A DNA stretch of 64,000 nucleotides from Lineus longissimus (GCF_910592395.1 NC_088315.1:19760219-19824218), one strand, 5' to 3'; numbered from the stretch's first letter, positions 35,226 to 47,647 are shown. The notes: a model not told the origin generated them from the sequence alone. Translations and numbers: made by a program.

Positions 35226-36734
35226 AACAGCGCATGTTCCCCAGACAATCTGAATTAGGACATTTCAAACTTTTACAACGGGCACTCTTAGAAATAAGTG
35301 TTTTTAGCAATAAAACATCTTTAATGCCCGAGGCCATGACGTCACAGGGCAAACACATCAGTTTTTAGGTGACGTCACATGATAATGTTTGTTCAATGAG
35401 GAGCGGGGATTCGCGATGGTCAATGACATTTGGCAATTGTACCAAAAACAAAATTTCTCAAATTTGTTTTGGTCCATATCAAGTCTGCCTCTATGTAAAC
35501 TGTGCCCATTTATACTTTCCATTATAAGATAATGCTAAGTCTTTTAAGTAAGACTCTGCCTAGTCATAGCAAATAAACTGATCACACCCCCCATCAAAGT
35601 CAGCCACGACTAATCTACGGCTAGCATGTCATAATGGGTTTCTAATGGACGGAGTTACTCCCGTGGGTGGACACATTTTGCCCTCAATTATAGACATTTT
35701 CCCCAATCATAAGAAATGTCTTTCCATCACCAGACTAGGATATGATCAAAAGCGACGAAGTCTTTTTGGTAGAAATGGTTGATATGATGTCCATTACAGA
35801 AATAGATTCTGTGGGCGCACTGGAATTTGAGGAACAAACAAAATCAACGAAATAGGGAGCAATTATTATTTCTTATCCAGACAGTTTTTGTTTCTGACAA
35901 ATGAACTTCCGACTCACCGCAGCCGTAGAATTCCACCATACTTTTTTCATTACATAAACCTTGTTAAATTTGATTTAAAACTGATTAATGAACAGCTTTC
36001 GGTGAGCAATAGCGCCCGGGATAAACTACGAAATCAGCGTGTAACATCTGGCCAACTTTAGCAATGATTACTCCTCATATAACGACGTTCCTGGGATTAA
36101 GAAAAGGAAATGAAACCGAGGTACCATTTCGTTGCTTTCTTGCACCAAGACCATCTGATGCAGACTATTAGACAAACCGCTACAACTTTTTTATCTTGAA
36201 ATTCATAGCATCGATCTTTGTATCAATGCGCGTGACCGTAACCAACGGACACAACCAATCATGTAATCACTCTGCCGGGCACCGCGCAAACAGACCAAAT
36301 CACTTCTCTGACCGAGCGCTCATCCGACATCCGGGACAAAGGACAAGAACAACAAATTAACCGTGGCGGGTTGACAAGGGCTGTGATGGCGTTGACACTA
36401 TCCATTTAATCCCGGAGTGTTTGGTGCCATGTCTGGCAAACCTATCGATAATGTTGGCGCAAAGGGATTTTTTGCCAGCGGTTTTTTCGCACAGCAGCGT
36501 AGGTATGGAGCAACGGAGTTATCAAGAGTGTCACTACCAAGCTGTCGCCTGCCAAGTCACCTGACACTCTACTGTACTTGTTTCAGTCATCGAATTGCTC
36601 GTCATGAAATGGAAGACAAATCCAAGTGACTCAATTATCACGATATCCCGTTTTTAACCCCGACCGGAGCCCCAGTTTTTTCGCCAAGCGTCAAATAAGT
36701 GTCGATTGTACGTATATTTTCCCTTGCTGGTTAA
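35226..36734. other. no recognised gene
   Basis: Two TGACGTCAC sites (about 35337 and 35371) stand as an inverted pair 35 bp apart. Otherwise nothing assignable. Confidence 0.4.
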
Positions 36735-37000
36735 GGCCTATCGACCCCCAGGAAAGCTGTTTCATGGGAGTCGATGTTATCAAGATTTGCCCTGATAACC
36801 CTTTGATAAGACAGCAGAACAATGGGAATTTAGACCGAGGTGCGAGCTGGCTTTGAATCGGGCAACGTTGAGACTTTAGGCCTATGCGTGAGCGGGCTTT
36901 GTATCGGGCAACGTTGGGAATTTAGGCCTTGGTACGAGCGGGCTTTGTATCGGGCGAGGCCTGAATTCCTTTGATTGCGAGGTAAGGGGGAAATAATATA
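36735..37000 (-). mobile_element. family A MITE copy with three 46-bp modules
   Basis: Hairpin TCGACCCCCAGGAAAGCTG/TTTCATGGGAGTCGA, CCTTTGATAAGACAGCAGAA, then three tandem modules with GCGAGCTGGCTTTG or GCGTGAGCGGGCTTTG and TATCGGGCAACGTTG (about 36838-36955). Ends after GCGAGGTAAGGGGG. Confidence 0.85.
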
Positions 37001-37329
37001 CTGCAAGGTTACACTAGTTATTTCGTAGACGACCGAGTTCATTATCGCAATGATTTGTCCACTTTTAGAGTCTTACAGATCACTTCCCGATACGTATCTG
37101 GCCTATCAATGAACCCTCGTACGGGCATGCAGAAACCCTAAGCGGTCATAATGATATTTATCACTATACGCTCCGGCTAATCATATCTCAGTAGAAATTA
37201 GCTAGTATTGATCACTGAGACGATAGTATCGTGAGGTTTCTGCGAGATCTCGTCACGGCCACTCCTTTGATGTCCACTGATCGACTTCCTGCGGCGACGC
37301 GGCCCCGGAAGAACAGAGCCAGCCTCCTC
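37001..37329. other. no recognised gene
   Basis: Nothing assignable. Confidence 0.35.
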
Positions 37330-37470
37330 CCAAGTTATTGTGCGATGCCAATTCCGGACGCAAGGTTGGATTGTAGCTGCGTTGACCGGGGCGATCGACC
37401 ACCCAAATACCACGAGATCTCGCAGGGAGGCCCGTGGTTTTACCAGGCTGAAGTGCGCGGAGTCCCCGGT
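37330..37470 (+). repeat. dispersed repeat with weak coding signal, copy 2
   Basis: Homologous, in opposite orientation, to about 23880-24024. The shared run GCGATCGACCACCCAAATA and the following GTGGTTTTACCAGG are conserved. A 1-bp shift upstream breaks the shared frame in this copy, so it is not a working gene. Confidence 0.45.
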
Positions 37471-37580
37471 TAAAAATTCGTTTCCGGTATACAAACACGC
37501 CAGTTGGTTTATGGACTAGACTCCGGTTAAACACCCATTTCCGGTATACAACATACGTCAGTTGGTGTGCGGAGACTCCG
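37460..37580. repeat. diverged tandem duplication, about 57-bp period
   Basis: TTTCCGGTATACAA occurs at about 37480 and 37538, each preceded by CCGGTTAAA and followed by CRYCAGTTGGT. Two and a fraction units. Confidence 0.65.
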
Positions 37581-37974
37581 GTGAATCATGTTTGGACGGA
37601 AGTCTTGTGGCGAGAAGGGTGATCGATGAGACCAAAGACAGGTCCTCTTATTGCCTTGTCAGACATAAACCCTCAAGCAGAAATCAATGAGGAATTATTG
37701 GGAGACAGATCGCAAACCATCATCAACTTGGGCAGGCGAATAGACTGGATTAAGAGATCAAGTCATTCATTAGCAATAAATTCTTATTTGGACTAGCTGA
37801 ATGTTGTACATTTCGTTTAAGGAATTGATATCGAACTAGATGTGGTAGTTTCACCTAAATCCCGTGGGTGGAGCTAAAATGGAGACGAAAATCGAGGCGG
37901 AAACATGGTTTTGGCCAACTTTTTAGCTCCTCTCGAGCGTATTTGGTGATACAATACCTCCAGTTCAGTAAGTA
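37581..37974. other. no recognised gene
   Basis: Nothing assignable. Confidence 0.35.
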
Positions 37975-38090
37975 TGGCCGTCTAAAAGTAGAAAAAGTCC
38001 CCTTAGAAAAAGTGTCCGGCCCTGTTGTATTCTGACGGATTATGGTGCATGGTTCTCCAGGGGCCATGGCCGTCAATGTCCTCAAACATT
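37975..38090 (-). mobile_element. family G MITE, partial copy
   Basis: AAAAGTAGAAAAAGTCCCC and AAAAAGTGTCCGGCCCTGTT match the right end of the 40.0-kb element in reverse. GGGGCCATGGCCGTCAATGT is at the other side. Confidence 0.65.
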
Positions 38091-39857
38091 TGTGAAATGA
38101 GTATAAGAGTTCGACTAGTTCGCCAGAGGAGCATTGAATAACTCCCGCAGGATGACTTTGCAGATGCTGGAAAATGATTGATGCGCGTCCGTTGAGTGCA
38201 CCTTAATACCCGATGGGCTTAAAGTGACATTGGACGTTATTTTCCATTACTTCGCTGACATGGCCCTGGTCAAAGGTACACAGCAGTGATTAATGAATGA
38301 ACAACTGATCTACAATCGATTTAATCCGTTGAAAGTGGAATCTCTCCACATGGAGATTTTGGAGTGTTTTAAAGGATTAGTTTGGTAATTGATTCGGTCT
38401 TTCTGTTTTCTTGGTACACTCTAAAAGATAATTCTACGGCGCAGGTCATAGTAATAAAACTCTCCCTGTATCGACTCCCTGTGGATTCATCACCACAAAC
38501 TGATGGGATCATCAAATTTCACGATGGTTTACATCGATTTTATCGAAATCTTACCAAAACCAGCTAAATAATGCTTATGATCCGATTTGCGCGTATAAAC
38601 TGACTGGATTTATGAATCAGAAACCTTAAAGTGTCCACTTCTGCATTACTAGATATTCCATTGGGAGTTAGAGCAAGCTCCACACTGGCGACAAGCCTTA
38701 CAGCTGCTGCTCTCACTGGAATCAGTTGTGTCTGGTTAAAGATAATGGATTGTAAATCGAATCATGGATTGGCGGACAGAATTAAGATTTGTAGAAAACA
38801 AGGAGGAGTCAGTTGAGGTTTAACCTGTTTTCGTGGACAACATTAAGCTTGGGTTTCTCCGCAGTGGCAAAAGTGGGAGCACGGCTTACAAATGTCCATC
38901 ATTTTTTTGTCCACCTTTTCGGACCCGGGGGCTTTGGCAGCACAACACCTTATTTCGTCCCAAAACAGGCCAAATATGCATAAAAACACGTTTTTGTAGT
39001 CGTCAAGAGTTTTCCAGCTTATCGAAATACCTCTACAGGGAGAATATGTGTGTTCAAAATCCGCAAAACCTATCTTTCTGAGAGTGTGTGAATACAAAGT
39101 TCATCAGTTAGGGCGTCATGTACTAAAGTTTGCCCAAATCACATCCGTTGTTTAGAATGTAGTTCCTAAAAATCTGTTTCCCGTGTGGGCGTGATATGGT
39201 TAGGCAGGTTTCGCAATCCGGCCACACGAACGACAAAGAGCGAAGGTCCATATTGCCACCGAGTCCTGTGCAACTTCGTTGAGGTGACACTCGTAAATCT
39301 TCTCTAATGTTTATTTATGTGAAGAAGGAATAGGTATGAACGTTCTAAATAAATCGTCGATTAAATGCATTGACGTCATTCGTACATCGTCGTGTTGCTA
39401 AACCTGCCTATTGTCACCAGACCAAGGGAAAACACGGGAAATGCAAAACAGTGTCCTATCGTTTTCACAACTTCCACGAAAGTGATGGTAAATACGCAAT
39501 CTGCACAACGTAAAGATAAACCTTTCGCTGCCCTCATGCGAAGGAAATGAAACCTGTCACTTACGCGTCTTCCATTTGTGTAATGAACTGGAGGTGTCAC
39601 ATGACACCTGTCATCATCTGGTGGGTACACACCTTAATGGAGCGGGGTAGATTTCCAATTAACCCCTTTTTTCCTGGACCATGTTTACGCCGAGTCGGAC
39701 AGCGGACAGACATCAGGGCATTTACCGCCATTAGCTATCGATCAACTGCCGTTTGATTCGTTTTTCTTCGGTATTCGTGCATCTGGTCCAATTTCATGCG
39801 GAGTCTTGAAACCAAATACTCGCCAAACATCTTCAATCACAGCACACAGCCCTTTTC
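38091..39857. other. no recognised gene
   Basis: Short frames only, with no family resemblance. Confidence 0.4.
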
Positions 39858-40250
39858 ATGTGTTATTCATATCGTTCTGGTCAAAGGCACTTAGTTGAAC
39901 TCAGGAATGTGACCAGATCACGTTTACCAAATTGTGGTGTTGCACAACACTCGATTGTCCTTAGGGTAGGCCTGACCATTGCTCTTTTACGGCGTCAACG
40001 AAAGCCGGTGTAGAAGTTTAAAATGTCCTACGATAAAATGTCCGGGAACAAAGGATTCTATTATGCGCTTCAATCTCTGAGCTATTGACGGTCAGGGTCT
40101 CTATAGAACCATATTGCAGAATACAATAGGGCCGGACACTTTTTCCAGGGGGGACACTTTTTACTTTTACACCGGTCAACTATGACACCGGTTGAAGCTG
40201 CACAGGTCAGTCAAGGTCCTCCTGGCCAGATTCATCTGAAAAACACTTTA
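39858..40250 (+). mobile_element. family F MITE, interrupted copy
   Basis: Left end TATCGTTCTGGTCAAAGGCA, body CTCAGGAATGTGACCAGATC and GACACCGG, right end CTGAAAAACACTTTA. Interrupted at 40009-40171 by a family G element, a different insertion from that in the 4.8-kb copy. Confidence 0.8.
40009..40171. mobile_element. family G MITE, 163 bp, with CCGG target duplication
   Basis: TIRs: left TGTAGAAGTTTAAAATGTCC, right end reverse complement TGTAAAAGTAAAAAGTGTCC. CCGG lies directly on both sides (40005-40008 and 40172-40175), while the family F copy near 4910 has a single TCGG at that point. This gives insertion boundaries and a 4-bp target duplication by direct comparison. Confidence 0.85.
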
Positions 40251-41989
40251 AGGGGTGACAATAGGTGGAGCTACCGGCCTCGATCGGTGGTCTCCATGTG
40301 GCTATTTATGCAGAGTTCGGGAACTGGGTCTGGGCTGACGTATTGATAAATTATGCCTCGTGCAAGCGCGAGTAGTTGGACGTACAGAGAGACACCTGAT
40401 GGCGATTTCTTGTACCTTTCTCCATCATTCTTCTGCCTATAACATTCCTTTAAATGTACCCGGCGTATTCCCATCGACAACTCGATTAAGCAGTCCCTGC
40501 GATGCAACCAATTGTGAAATGTCCAGATCTCGTGTGTGATAATGAACTGATTCGAGCGCATCAACATAATCATCTAAAATCAAGCGACTATTTTGCAGTA
40601 AAGAGTGTTAAAGGGAGAACTTGGGCGGGATGGGGTTTAGCTGGCGAGAAGGATAATACTCCGGCTTGTCACCATGCGCCACCACGTGTACTATCACACA
40701 AATGCGGATCTCCAATATGCGAGATTCAATCGTGTTACAAATTTTAGGTAGGCATATGGTTAGAAGCCGTTCTAGTACAGTGTTTATTGCAGTTAAAGAT
40801 TTTTCAATGGTCCTTTTTGGAGAAGTCACGGTCCTGCTGGCACCTGGAAAATTCTTCGTATGAAAAAACAACATATCGCATGCCCAAGTTGGCCCTTTAA
40901 ATGAGTCCCGTCAGCACAGTATCAAATCTTCCTGATTAAAAGTAAACCATTTACAAATTTCCCGTGTTGCCTGATCAAGGTTAAAAAGATCGGCATCTAT
41001 TTGAACAGACGCTTCACAGTAAATGTTGGCAGGAGCAGAAACGGCGTCAACAAACAGGAACGTCTGCAGTGATACGTCGCTTACAGCATTATCATGTCGC
41101 TTACATCATTAGCGATTAAGAGAATTAGATTTCACCAGATCATGTGATGGCTCATCGAAAACTAGAGATCTAGTAATCAAATGAACGTCATAAACTGGAT
41201 AGAGGAATCAATTCTAGCTTTTGATGTTCAATTTCATTCAATATAAGTGAAATATTATACGCCACTGCGGCGTTTTCATCTTTTTATCTGTTCAGTTTGA
41301 CGCGTGATCTCGTAATAAGGTGTTTGAATGAAGTACCGGAGTGTTCATAACAGAAAAATAAGAGAAGAGGTTTTTATCTATTTCTCGTCTCTGTACGAGT
41401 CATGACACAGCAATTAACTGGCTGTTTGAGCGTCGCATCAAACACATACGGTACAAAGAAGCCATGCAAATATAATTGAAGATGTTTTGTGATTTCGCAC
41501 AGAATACGCGAAGATTAACAAAATGTTGAATTTCAAATGAAACTTTGAAGTCCGAAATAGCTGAAGGACTCACTGGACCAACTCTGGCCCAGGTGGTAAG
41601 ACGAAACAAAACGCCTATGCTAACATCTCTCACAGAAGAAGGGCATAATTTTTATGAATCTCGTTCGCTAGATTTGACAGACGGCGCTAACGACATTAAA
41701 CAACTACCGATAATGCCATCTCCAATAAAAGTCCTGCCCCGGTGTTGTGTAATGAAAAACATGTTTGGAGAGACGATCGAAGGCTAATCTCTATGTTGAA
41801 CACGGTGGATTTCAACATCATCAGTCAGGATCGATGCCGCAATGATAAGACAATCATCGCGTAATGGCTGACCTTGACCTTGTTTCACGAGCTGCGCAAT
41901 GAACTTCAAGCCTTGTTGCTTTTTGGCGGAAAACATGCCAAAATAGTTCGTTGGAAATTCAGGTGCTGTCCGTCGGTTCTAGCTTTCGA
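40251..41989. other. no recognised gene
   Basis: Nothing assignable. Confidence 0.4.
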
Positions 41990-42035
41990 GGTCAGCCAAG
42001 TATCTTTCGCCAGATCTATCTGAAAAACCCTTTAA
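41990..42035 (+). mobile_element. family F MITE right-end fragment
   Basis: GAGGTCAGCCAAGTATCTTT followed by GCCAGATCTATCTGAAAAAC matches the right end of family F copies. Confidence 0.6.
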
Positions 42036-42576
42036 ATTATCTAAAGTCATGTTTCATGGGAGCCACTTTCTTATAAACATGACTTCGACGCCAAACATCA
42101 CGGCCTTGGTGAACAAATTCGGCCCTCAGGACGGACACAATACCAATGAAATATCACCAACCGAATGATGTAAAACCCGATATCCGATTAACAAGGCTGT
42201 GGTAAAGAAAAGCAGCTCTTGGGAACTTGACGTCGATGTCCTTCCTTTCAACACCGCAAACACCCACGTGTTTGTTTCCAGGCCGTTGGGGAGTTCAGTA
42301 AAACAAAAACAGATTGACAAGATCGTAGCATCCACTTTTTAACCAATGTGACCCATATCATTTTATGCTGTTTTTCATCGCGAGGCGTCACTTAGGCGAA
42401 CCTGATGTAGTTTTGCCGACGTGCAAATGTTCGGACACGCACGCATACAGATCAATGCTAATACGTGTGGTTACTGTACATGTATAATAATTACTAAAAG
42501 CAAAAATATACAAGGCTCGCTTATACAATTTTGCTAAGTGGTTATGATGGTAAGCTGTTGGTATGAAAAGACCACT

Positions 42577-42813
42577 TTACTTCATCCCGATTGATTGAAT
42601 GTCCCCTGTTGTTACGTTGTGTCTCTTGGCCGCTGATTTTGGGTCCTTTTGGTGTTCTCCGAGGCGTAATTTGGCAAAAGCTCTGCACGTTTTACCAATA
42701 AGCTCAGCCGACAGGAGCAGTCCAACTTGTGCACCGGCACTCCTTGTGGTAAACAACTTTAAGTGCACTGCAACTAAACAAATCCAGGGCACCCTGACAT
42801 TTTCCATTGGCAT
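42577..42813 (-). other. 78-codon frame with a faint histone-fold (CENP-S-like) motif
   Basis: The minus-strand frame reads, near its C-terminus, SAELIGKTCRAFAKL followed 10 residues later by AAKRHNVTTGDIQ. This recalls the ELxxxQxxxFAKDLExFAxHAKRxTVTTEDV pattern of CENP-S/MHF1 histone-fold proteins. The spacing is about six residues too long, the N-terminal half does not align, and no flanking splice sites are clear. It is either a decayed pseudogene or coincidence. Confidence 0.15.
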
Positions 42814-44117
42814 TTTCTCCTACCATCAACACGAGGAGTGCATGCACCACTACACGTTCAGTTCAGTGTAATTTCCTTCCGTCTACAATTTGACTCATTA
42901 CATGAAATGACTGCTTTGATCTGGAGAAAATTGCTCATTTCTTATTCAGTCGTGTTGGCAGAAAAGGACGATGTTGAAAGTGAATAGATATGTTGTTCAT
43001 TTTATTGAAGACATCTATGTATGGTTACTAGTCGATGATGGTTCCGTAGTTACGTCAATGATTCACTGTGTGACGACATCAACGTTGACGCCAACGCTGG
43101 CAGAGAGAATATGCTTGAATATCACGTCTGCTTTGGAGAATCGGACAATACAGTTTAACTGAAGAATCTCGCCTCCACTCTGCACATGAAAGTTTTCTCT
43201 CTGCATCGTTTTGCCCCCGTCAGTTGAACATCAAACCAAACTGCAACTGACAAATCGTGACGCATGACAATGGCAGAATAAACCCATGATGGCAACCATC
43301 AGTCTCTGATTTATAAAACGGATGATATCCTATCATGATAATCTGCTCGACCCTCGAGCAGACTTCGTGTAAGTGACAGATTAGAGAGTAATGGTTTGAC
43401 AAGGTCAAGGTCAAATCTTCTTCACAACAGCAAGTCATGTTATGGAGTGTTTTGCACTTTTGTAACGCACTATTTATTATTCAAAAAATCTCAAATTCAA
43501 TTTCAAATTACAAATGAACAAATCTGGTAATTCAAATTATAAGTTTTAATAATTTTAAAAACGAACCTGAGCTGCAGAGACATTCAATTGTACTGTACTC
43601 TGCAAAGATCCAATCAGCTTTGACGGATAATGATAAAGGTAAGTATTTGTTTAAAAAAAAATTTTGAAGAGCTAAATTAAGAAAGACGTGCCAAGCATTT
43701 ACTAAAAGCTCACGATGGTAATCATTCTCGAATTCATTTCGTAGAGCACGTTCTCGAAAATTGAATGGATTTAGTATAATTAACCTCAGCGGTTGGGAAA
43801 TAATATCCAGTCACACCGCAACAAAAAGTGTCATTCATCTTCTCTTTTACGGCGTACACACATCGCTGAATTGTAATTTCTACTAGGTAAAGTTAAGAGT
43901 GGAAGTACTGTACATCACGAGATCATTCAGCATCTGCTGTAGAAGAAAAGATATTCGCTTACAATTCCAATAACGATCAATGATTTCAGCACATGTTTGT
44001 GATTTTCAAACACGACATTACAACGCGTGCAATTACATGTTTGTCCATTTACAACCAGTAGAAATAGCGGAGTGGTGATTCTCCTAGATGTCTCAAGAGG
44101 TAGGTTTATCGGTCTAC
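42814..44117. other. no recognised gene; AT-rich
   Basis: Nothing assignable. 43480-43680 is very AT-rich. Confidence 0.4.
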
Positions 44118-44275
44118 GTTTATAAACGTCTGAAGATTTTTTAGGGTCCACGGTCTTCGTTATTTAGACGTCCCAAAACTTGCTAGGGTCCTATAAGGTC
44201 TTCGTTTTATAGAAGTCCAAAAGCTCTAGAGCTGTAGGTCTCAGGTGTTTGGTTTAAAGACACCCGCAAGCTTAG
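44118..44275. repeat. degenerate tandem repeat, period about 53 bp
   Basis: Variants of AGGGTCC...GGTCTTCGTT...TAGACGTCCC recur: AGGGTCCACGGTCTTCGTTA at about 44142, AGGGTCCTATAAGGTCTTCG at about 44185, and a weaker third. Confidence 0.55.
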
Positions 44276-44551
44276 AGACATCATTTACGGATCCCTTTTG
44301 ATGTTGTCACATAGTGGATTACAGTGTCGACGCCAGCGATAAAGGTCATGATGACTCTGTAGCTCCATTCCTGCCTCGATCCTGTTTTGTTTTCTATGGT
44401 TTTGCCGGATCAGAGCACTTAAATGATAACATCAAGAATTGAAGAAAAATGCAACATGACCCTTCCTGTATTTTGTTGGCAAGCTATACAATCAACAGTC
44501 TTACTGCACGGTCTAGTCAGAGTTGAGAATGTTACCAGCAGGATATCACCA

Positions 44552-46480
44552 CTATTCGTCATATTTGAATACTCTGATCGTATGATCCTGTGATGACACA
44601 ATGTAATCATCATCTCTTACAGAAATACATGCCACAGACTTCGCCGCTCCAGTGCGAACTTCACAGATTTTAAGCGCACCAGAAAAGATCAAACTTTTGT
44701 CGAGTAGGATATTCTTTAAAAACTTGTGCTTGCCATTAAACTTGTAGCAGCAGATTATTTCGCCAAATAAGGTAGCCGATATATGAGTCGAGTGCAAATT
44801 TTGATGGAAAGTCCTTTTTGTGAACTCGGATATAACCTCACCATTTAATTCGAACACGACCAATGACGTTTGCCCCATGACAACGATTTTGTCAATTCCA
44901 CACCAAGAGATACTGGTAGCATCAGTAACAACCTTTAATTGATCGCACGTGAACTCCAAGATCCCATCAGAATTAACAACGGAGACCTTCTTGTTTCCAT
45001 CACTGCTTAGTATTGCGTATTGATTGCGTAAATTGACGTCAAAAGATAGAGGGTTACGAGTAGGGAAGTCAGCCGTAGACTTGACGTACCCATCTTCTGG
45101 GTCGAATAGCTGTACGGCGCACGTGTTTTCCACGACCCCGTCAGAAAGGACAGCAAGATGGCCTTCAATGGTAGCAGCCATGTCGTGAATAGAGTTGACG
45201 TTGTCAGTGATGGTTCTTTGGAAGTCACCAGGAAATTTGTAGACGTCAATTGCGTTGGATGGTGTACCTGGAATTGTTGGATGTGCTATGGCATAGAAGT
45301 CGTTACCAAGGTTGGCTACACAGGGAATGTACTTTCTCGCATCTTTTATAACAAGCTCCTTCTCAAATATCAACTTACATCGTGCAATATTTTTGTCCTT
45401 TCGCGTCGTCTCCTTCAAGTCGCCAATGTTGTCAACCGATTCATTCGGAACGAAGTAGAAAGGATTATTAAACAAGCGTGTGTAAGATTCAAAGAAACCA
45501 TTCATATCAATCTCACCAGTGAACCCAGAGTCAGTAAGTCTTTGTTTCATTCTCGATAGTTGACCTATGTCAAACGGGTGTGGTTCAGAATCGGTCAGCG
45601 TTTTGGTGGACTTTGCAAGAATTTCAGTCAGTTTATCTAGCTCTGGAACCTTTCCTAGCCAACCAGAAACATCATCAACCACCTTGTAACTGTACCGGAC
45701 CTTCTCCTTCAGTTCATCTTTCTGGCCTATGATCTTTTCTATACACTGTTCAGCATGACCCTCAATCTCTTGTATAAGGGCATCACGCCTTAGAGACACC
45801 TCCGACTTGCTGAGGAACTTCAACTGACCCTCCGCAATCTTCAAATCACTAGACCTCCTTTCATAATCTTCGGTTACGCATCTCACCTCACGCAGTAGAG
45901 AGCGAAATACCTCCCATATCTTCTTCACCTCGTGGTCTCCATGGCCAAGAAGGACACATATATAGCAGCATGGTTCCTGACACGTGCAGCAATAGCTGTT
46001 GATCAGTGGCCCGTGGCCTCTACACCTACTACCAGTTTTCCTCCCGAGAGACTTCAGTGAGATCACCTTATGGTCAGAAGTGGCTTCGTTTCTGCCATGG
46101 ACTCCTGTGCAATCATTGCAGAAGTACGCGTTTCCGCACTCCTGGCAGAAGGCCTTAGCTTCACTTGCTGTGCCATTTGTGTACTGACAGCTCAAGCATG
46201 CAATTGTCCCAATAGCAACCTTTCCACCGGCATCATCTACTTCAGACATGTTATACTCCAACAAGCCCTCGATGCCTTGCTCCGGCAGAGGACACTCAAC
46301 TTGACACGTCGGGCAAGGAAATACTTTGCCAGCTTCGCCAAAGCTCTCAACGTGTTTGGACAAACAGTTTCGACAGAATGCGTGCCTGCATGTAGTCACC
46401 ACCTTCAGGACCTCGGGCATGTCGGGGGCCTCAAGGCAAATGGCGCAGATTGGCTCACCTCTTGATTCTTTGGATGCCAT
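44552..46480 (-). CDS. RING/B-box/coiled-coil protein with C-terminal propeller (TRIM-NHL-like)
   Basis: Complete 642-residue protein in one coding exon. The RING is at 12-59, with C12, C15, C31, H33, C36, C39, C56 and C59 in C3HC4 order. A B-box 1-type zinc site spans about 95-137 (CLSC, CQEC, CNDC and histidines). B-box 2 is at 153-183 (CRGH, CCTC, CYIC, HGDH). A coiled-coil helix covers about 185-300. From about 380 to the end there are repeated short beta blades with NHL-like character (KFPGDFQRTITDN, GHLAVLSDG), closing with SSQDHTIRVFK. The RING makes it a likely E3 ubiquitin ligase; the substrate is unknown. The ATG is supported by the paralogue at 48086, which starts MASK as well. On the coding strand a pyrimidine-rich acceptor (CATTGGTTTTCAG) ends 18 nt before the ATG, so an upstream non-coding exon is expected. 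Confidence 0.9.
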   Translation of the reverse strand: MASKESRGEPICAICLEAPDMPEVLKVVTTCRHAFCRNCLSKHVESFGEAGKVFPCPTCQVECPLPEQGIEGLLEYNMSEVDDAGGKVAIGTIACLSCQYTNGTASEAKAFCQECGNAYFCNDCTGVHGRNEATSDHKVISLKSLGRKTGSRCRGHGPLINSYCCTCQEPCCYICVLLGHGDHEVKKIWEVFRSLLREVRCVTEDYERRSSDLKIAEGQLKFLSKSEVSLRRDALIQEIEGHAEQCIEKIIGQKDELKEKVRYSYKVVDDVSGWLGKVPELDKLTEILAKSTKTLTDSEPHPFDIGQLSRMKQRLTDSGFTGEIDMNGFFESYTRLFNNPFYFVPNESVDNIGDLKETTRKDKNIARCKLIFEKELVIKDARKYIPCVANLGNDFYAIAHPTIPGTPSNAIDVYKFPGDFQRTITDNVNSIHDMAATIEGHLAVLSDGVVENTCAVQLFDPEDGYVKSTADFPTRNPLSFDVNLRNQYAILSSDGNKKVSVVNSDGILEFTCDQLKVVTDATSISWCGIDKIVVMGQTSLVVFELNGEVISEFTKRTFHQNLHSTHISATLFGEIICCYKFNGKHKFLKNILLDKSLIFSGALKICEVRTGAAKSVACISVRDDDYIVSSQDHTIRVFKYDE

Positions 46481-46498
46481 ATTGGTCAGGGCTGATTT

Positions 46499-47079
46499 CT
46501 GAAAACCAATGAAAAAAATTCAGAAAACCTTTTTCACAACAGTATTGTGTAATGGCGATCACGAATTCGAATGGGTAATTGTTTTATCTATTGGGCCAAT
46601 TTTTGGATTTTTATGCCAAAATAGGATTTTCTTCGGAAGATCTACATGTATATATTGTCAAAAACACATTTTCCTACTAGACGCACGCATCTTACTGGAT
46701 GAGGACAACAGGCTGATGGATAGCACGCCTACGTGCATCAGGATAGACAACATTCGAAAGTCAGCGGGTAATATAGGCCGAAAAACAAACGAGTGCATCT
46801 TCACAATGCATCATGCCGTACACGCACGTGTATTGCGTATTTGTCATAACTCGCTTACAGACTTTCCAATATCGTCTATGATACTGGCGCCACCATTTGC
46901 AGTCAGAGCATAGTTATAAACTACAGCAACGTAGCACTTATGATGTATAGTGTGTTCCCAGCACACAAGGTAAGGTTGAATCTGACCAAAGATAGGCCGC
47001 CATCATGATCACAGAATTAGATGTAGGCCTTCAAGCCAGGCCTCCAAGTCAATAAAAGGCAATTTTGTTGAGACCTTAC
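46499..47079 (-). other. predicted 5'UTR intron of the minus-strand TRIM-like gene
   Basis: Acceptor AG at 46500-46499 on the minus strand after a T-rich tract. A matching donor, TCGAAG|GTAAGG, lies with GT at 47079-47078. An alternative donor, CGAGAA|GTAAGT, has GT at 47270-47269. The intron is inferred from these signals only. Confidence 0.4.
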
Positions 47080-47080
47080 C

Positions 47081-47646
47081 TTCGATACTTATGTAAGAAC
47101 CTGTTCTTCTTCGTACACTACAGCAGTTGATCAACGCGTCAATGCAGCGTCCAAGTGCTGGAGAACCGTTATGTCTATAAAAACCGTACGCCAATCTTCC
47201 TCCAAGTGCATAATACATGTACACATCCCACAAAGTGTTTACTCTCCAAGTAGGCCTACGTGTAACTTACTTCTCGTCTGATGTACCGTAGATTCCGCGA
47301 GACGATTTCCCGGTAACCTCGCAACTGTATTCCAGGTAACTGGGTCGCGCTGTTAATGCCGATGCATTGTGGATATCGATCAATAAGCATTGTGAGCACT
47401 GACTATTTTCAGACATGTCGCGTTTCTTGTTTACGCCGTAGAATGTGACCTAGTTGCGGGTGAAGAGATTCGTTGAATCGTAATGTAGTGGATCATTTGC
47501 TGATATTTCATGCAGTATGAGAGTACAGCTCAGCTGATAACAGTAGGCCAAACTGTTGTTAGCAACGATAGGTGGGTGAAGTCCTTGGGCGAAATCGTGA
47601 ATACTGCCCTGGCATTACCGGCAGTTTGTACGGGCCGATTTCTGAA
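47081..47646. promoter_or_regulatory. probable shared promoter region of the divergent TRIM-like pair
   Basis: If the two predicted non-coding first exons end at 47080 (minus strand) and 47647 (plus strand), both transcription starts lie in this ~570-bp gap. A bidirectional promoter would fit the head-to-head layout. No TATA box or other core element is convincing by eye. Confidence 0.3.
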
Positions 47647-47647
47647 G

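Noticed and set aside
44419-44613. Small minus-strand frame at the end of the TRIM-like gene
   Set aside because: It overlaps the last codons and 3' flank of the TRIM-like gene in another frame; a shadow.
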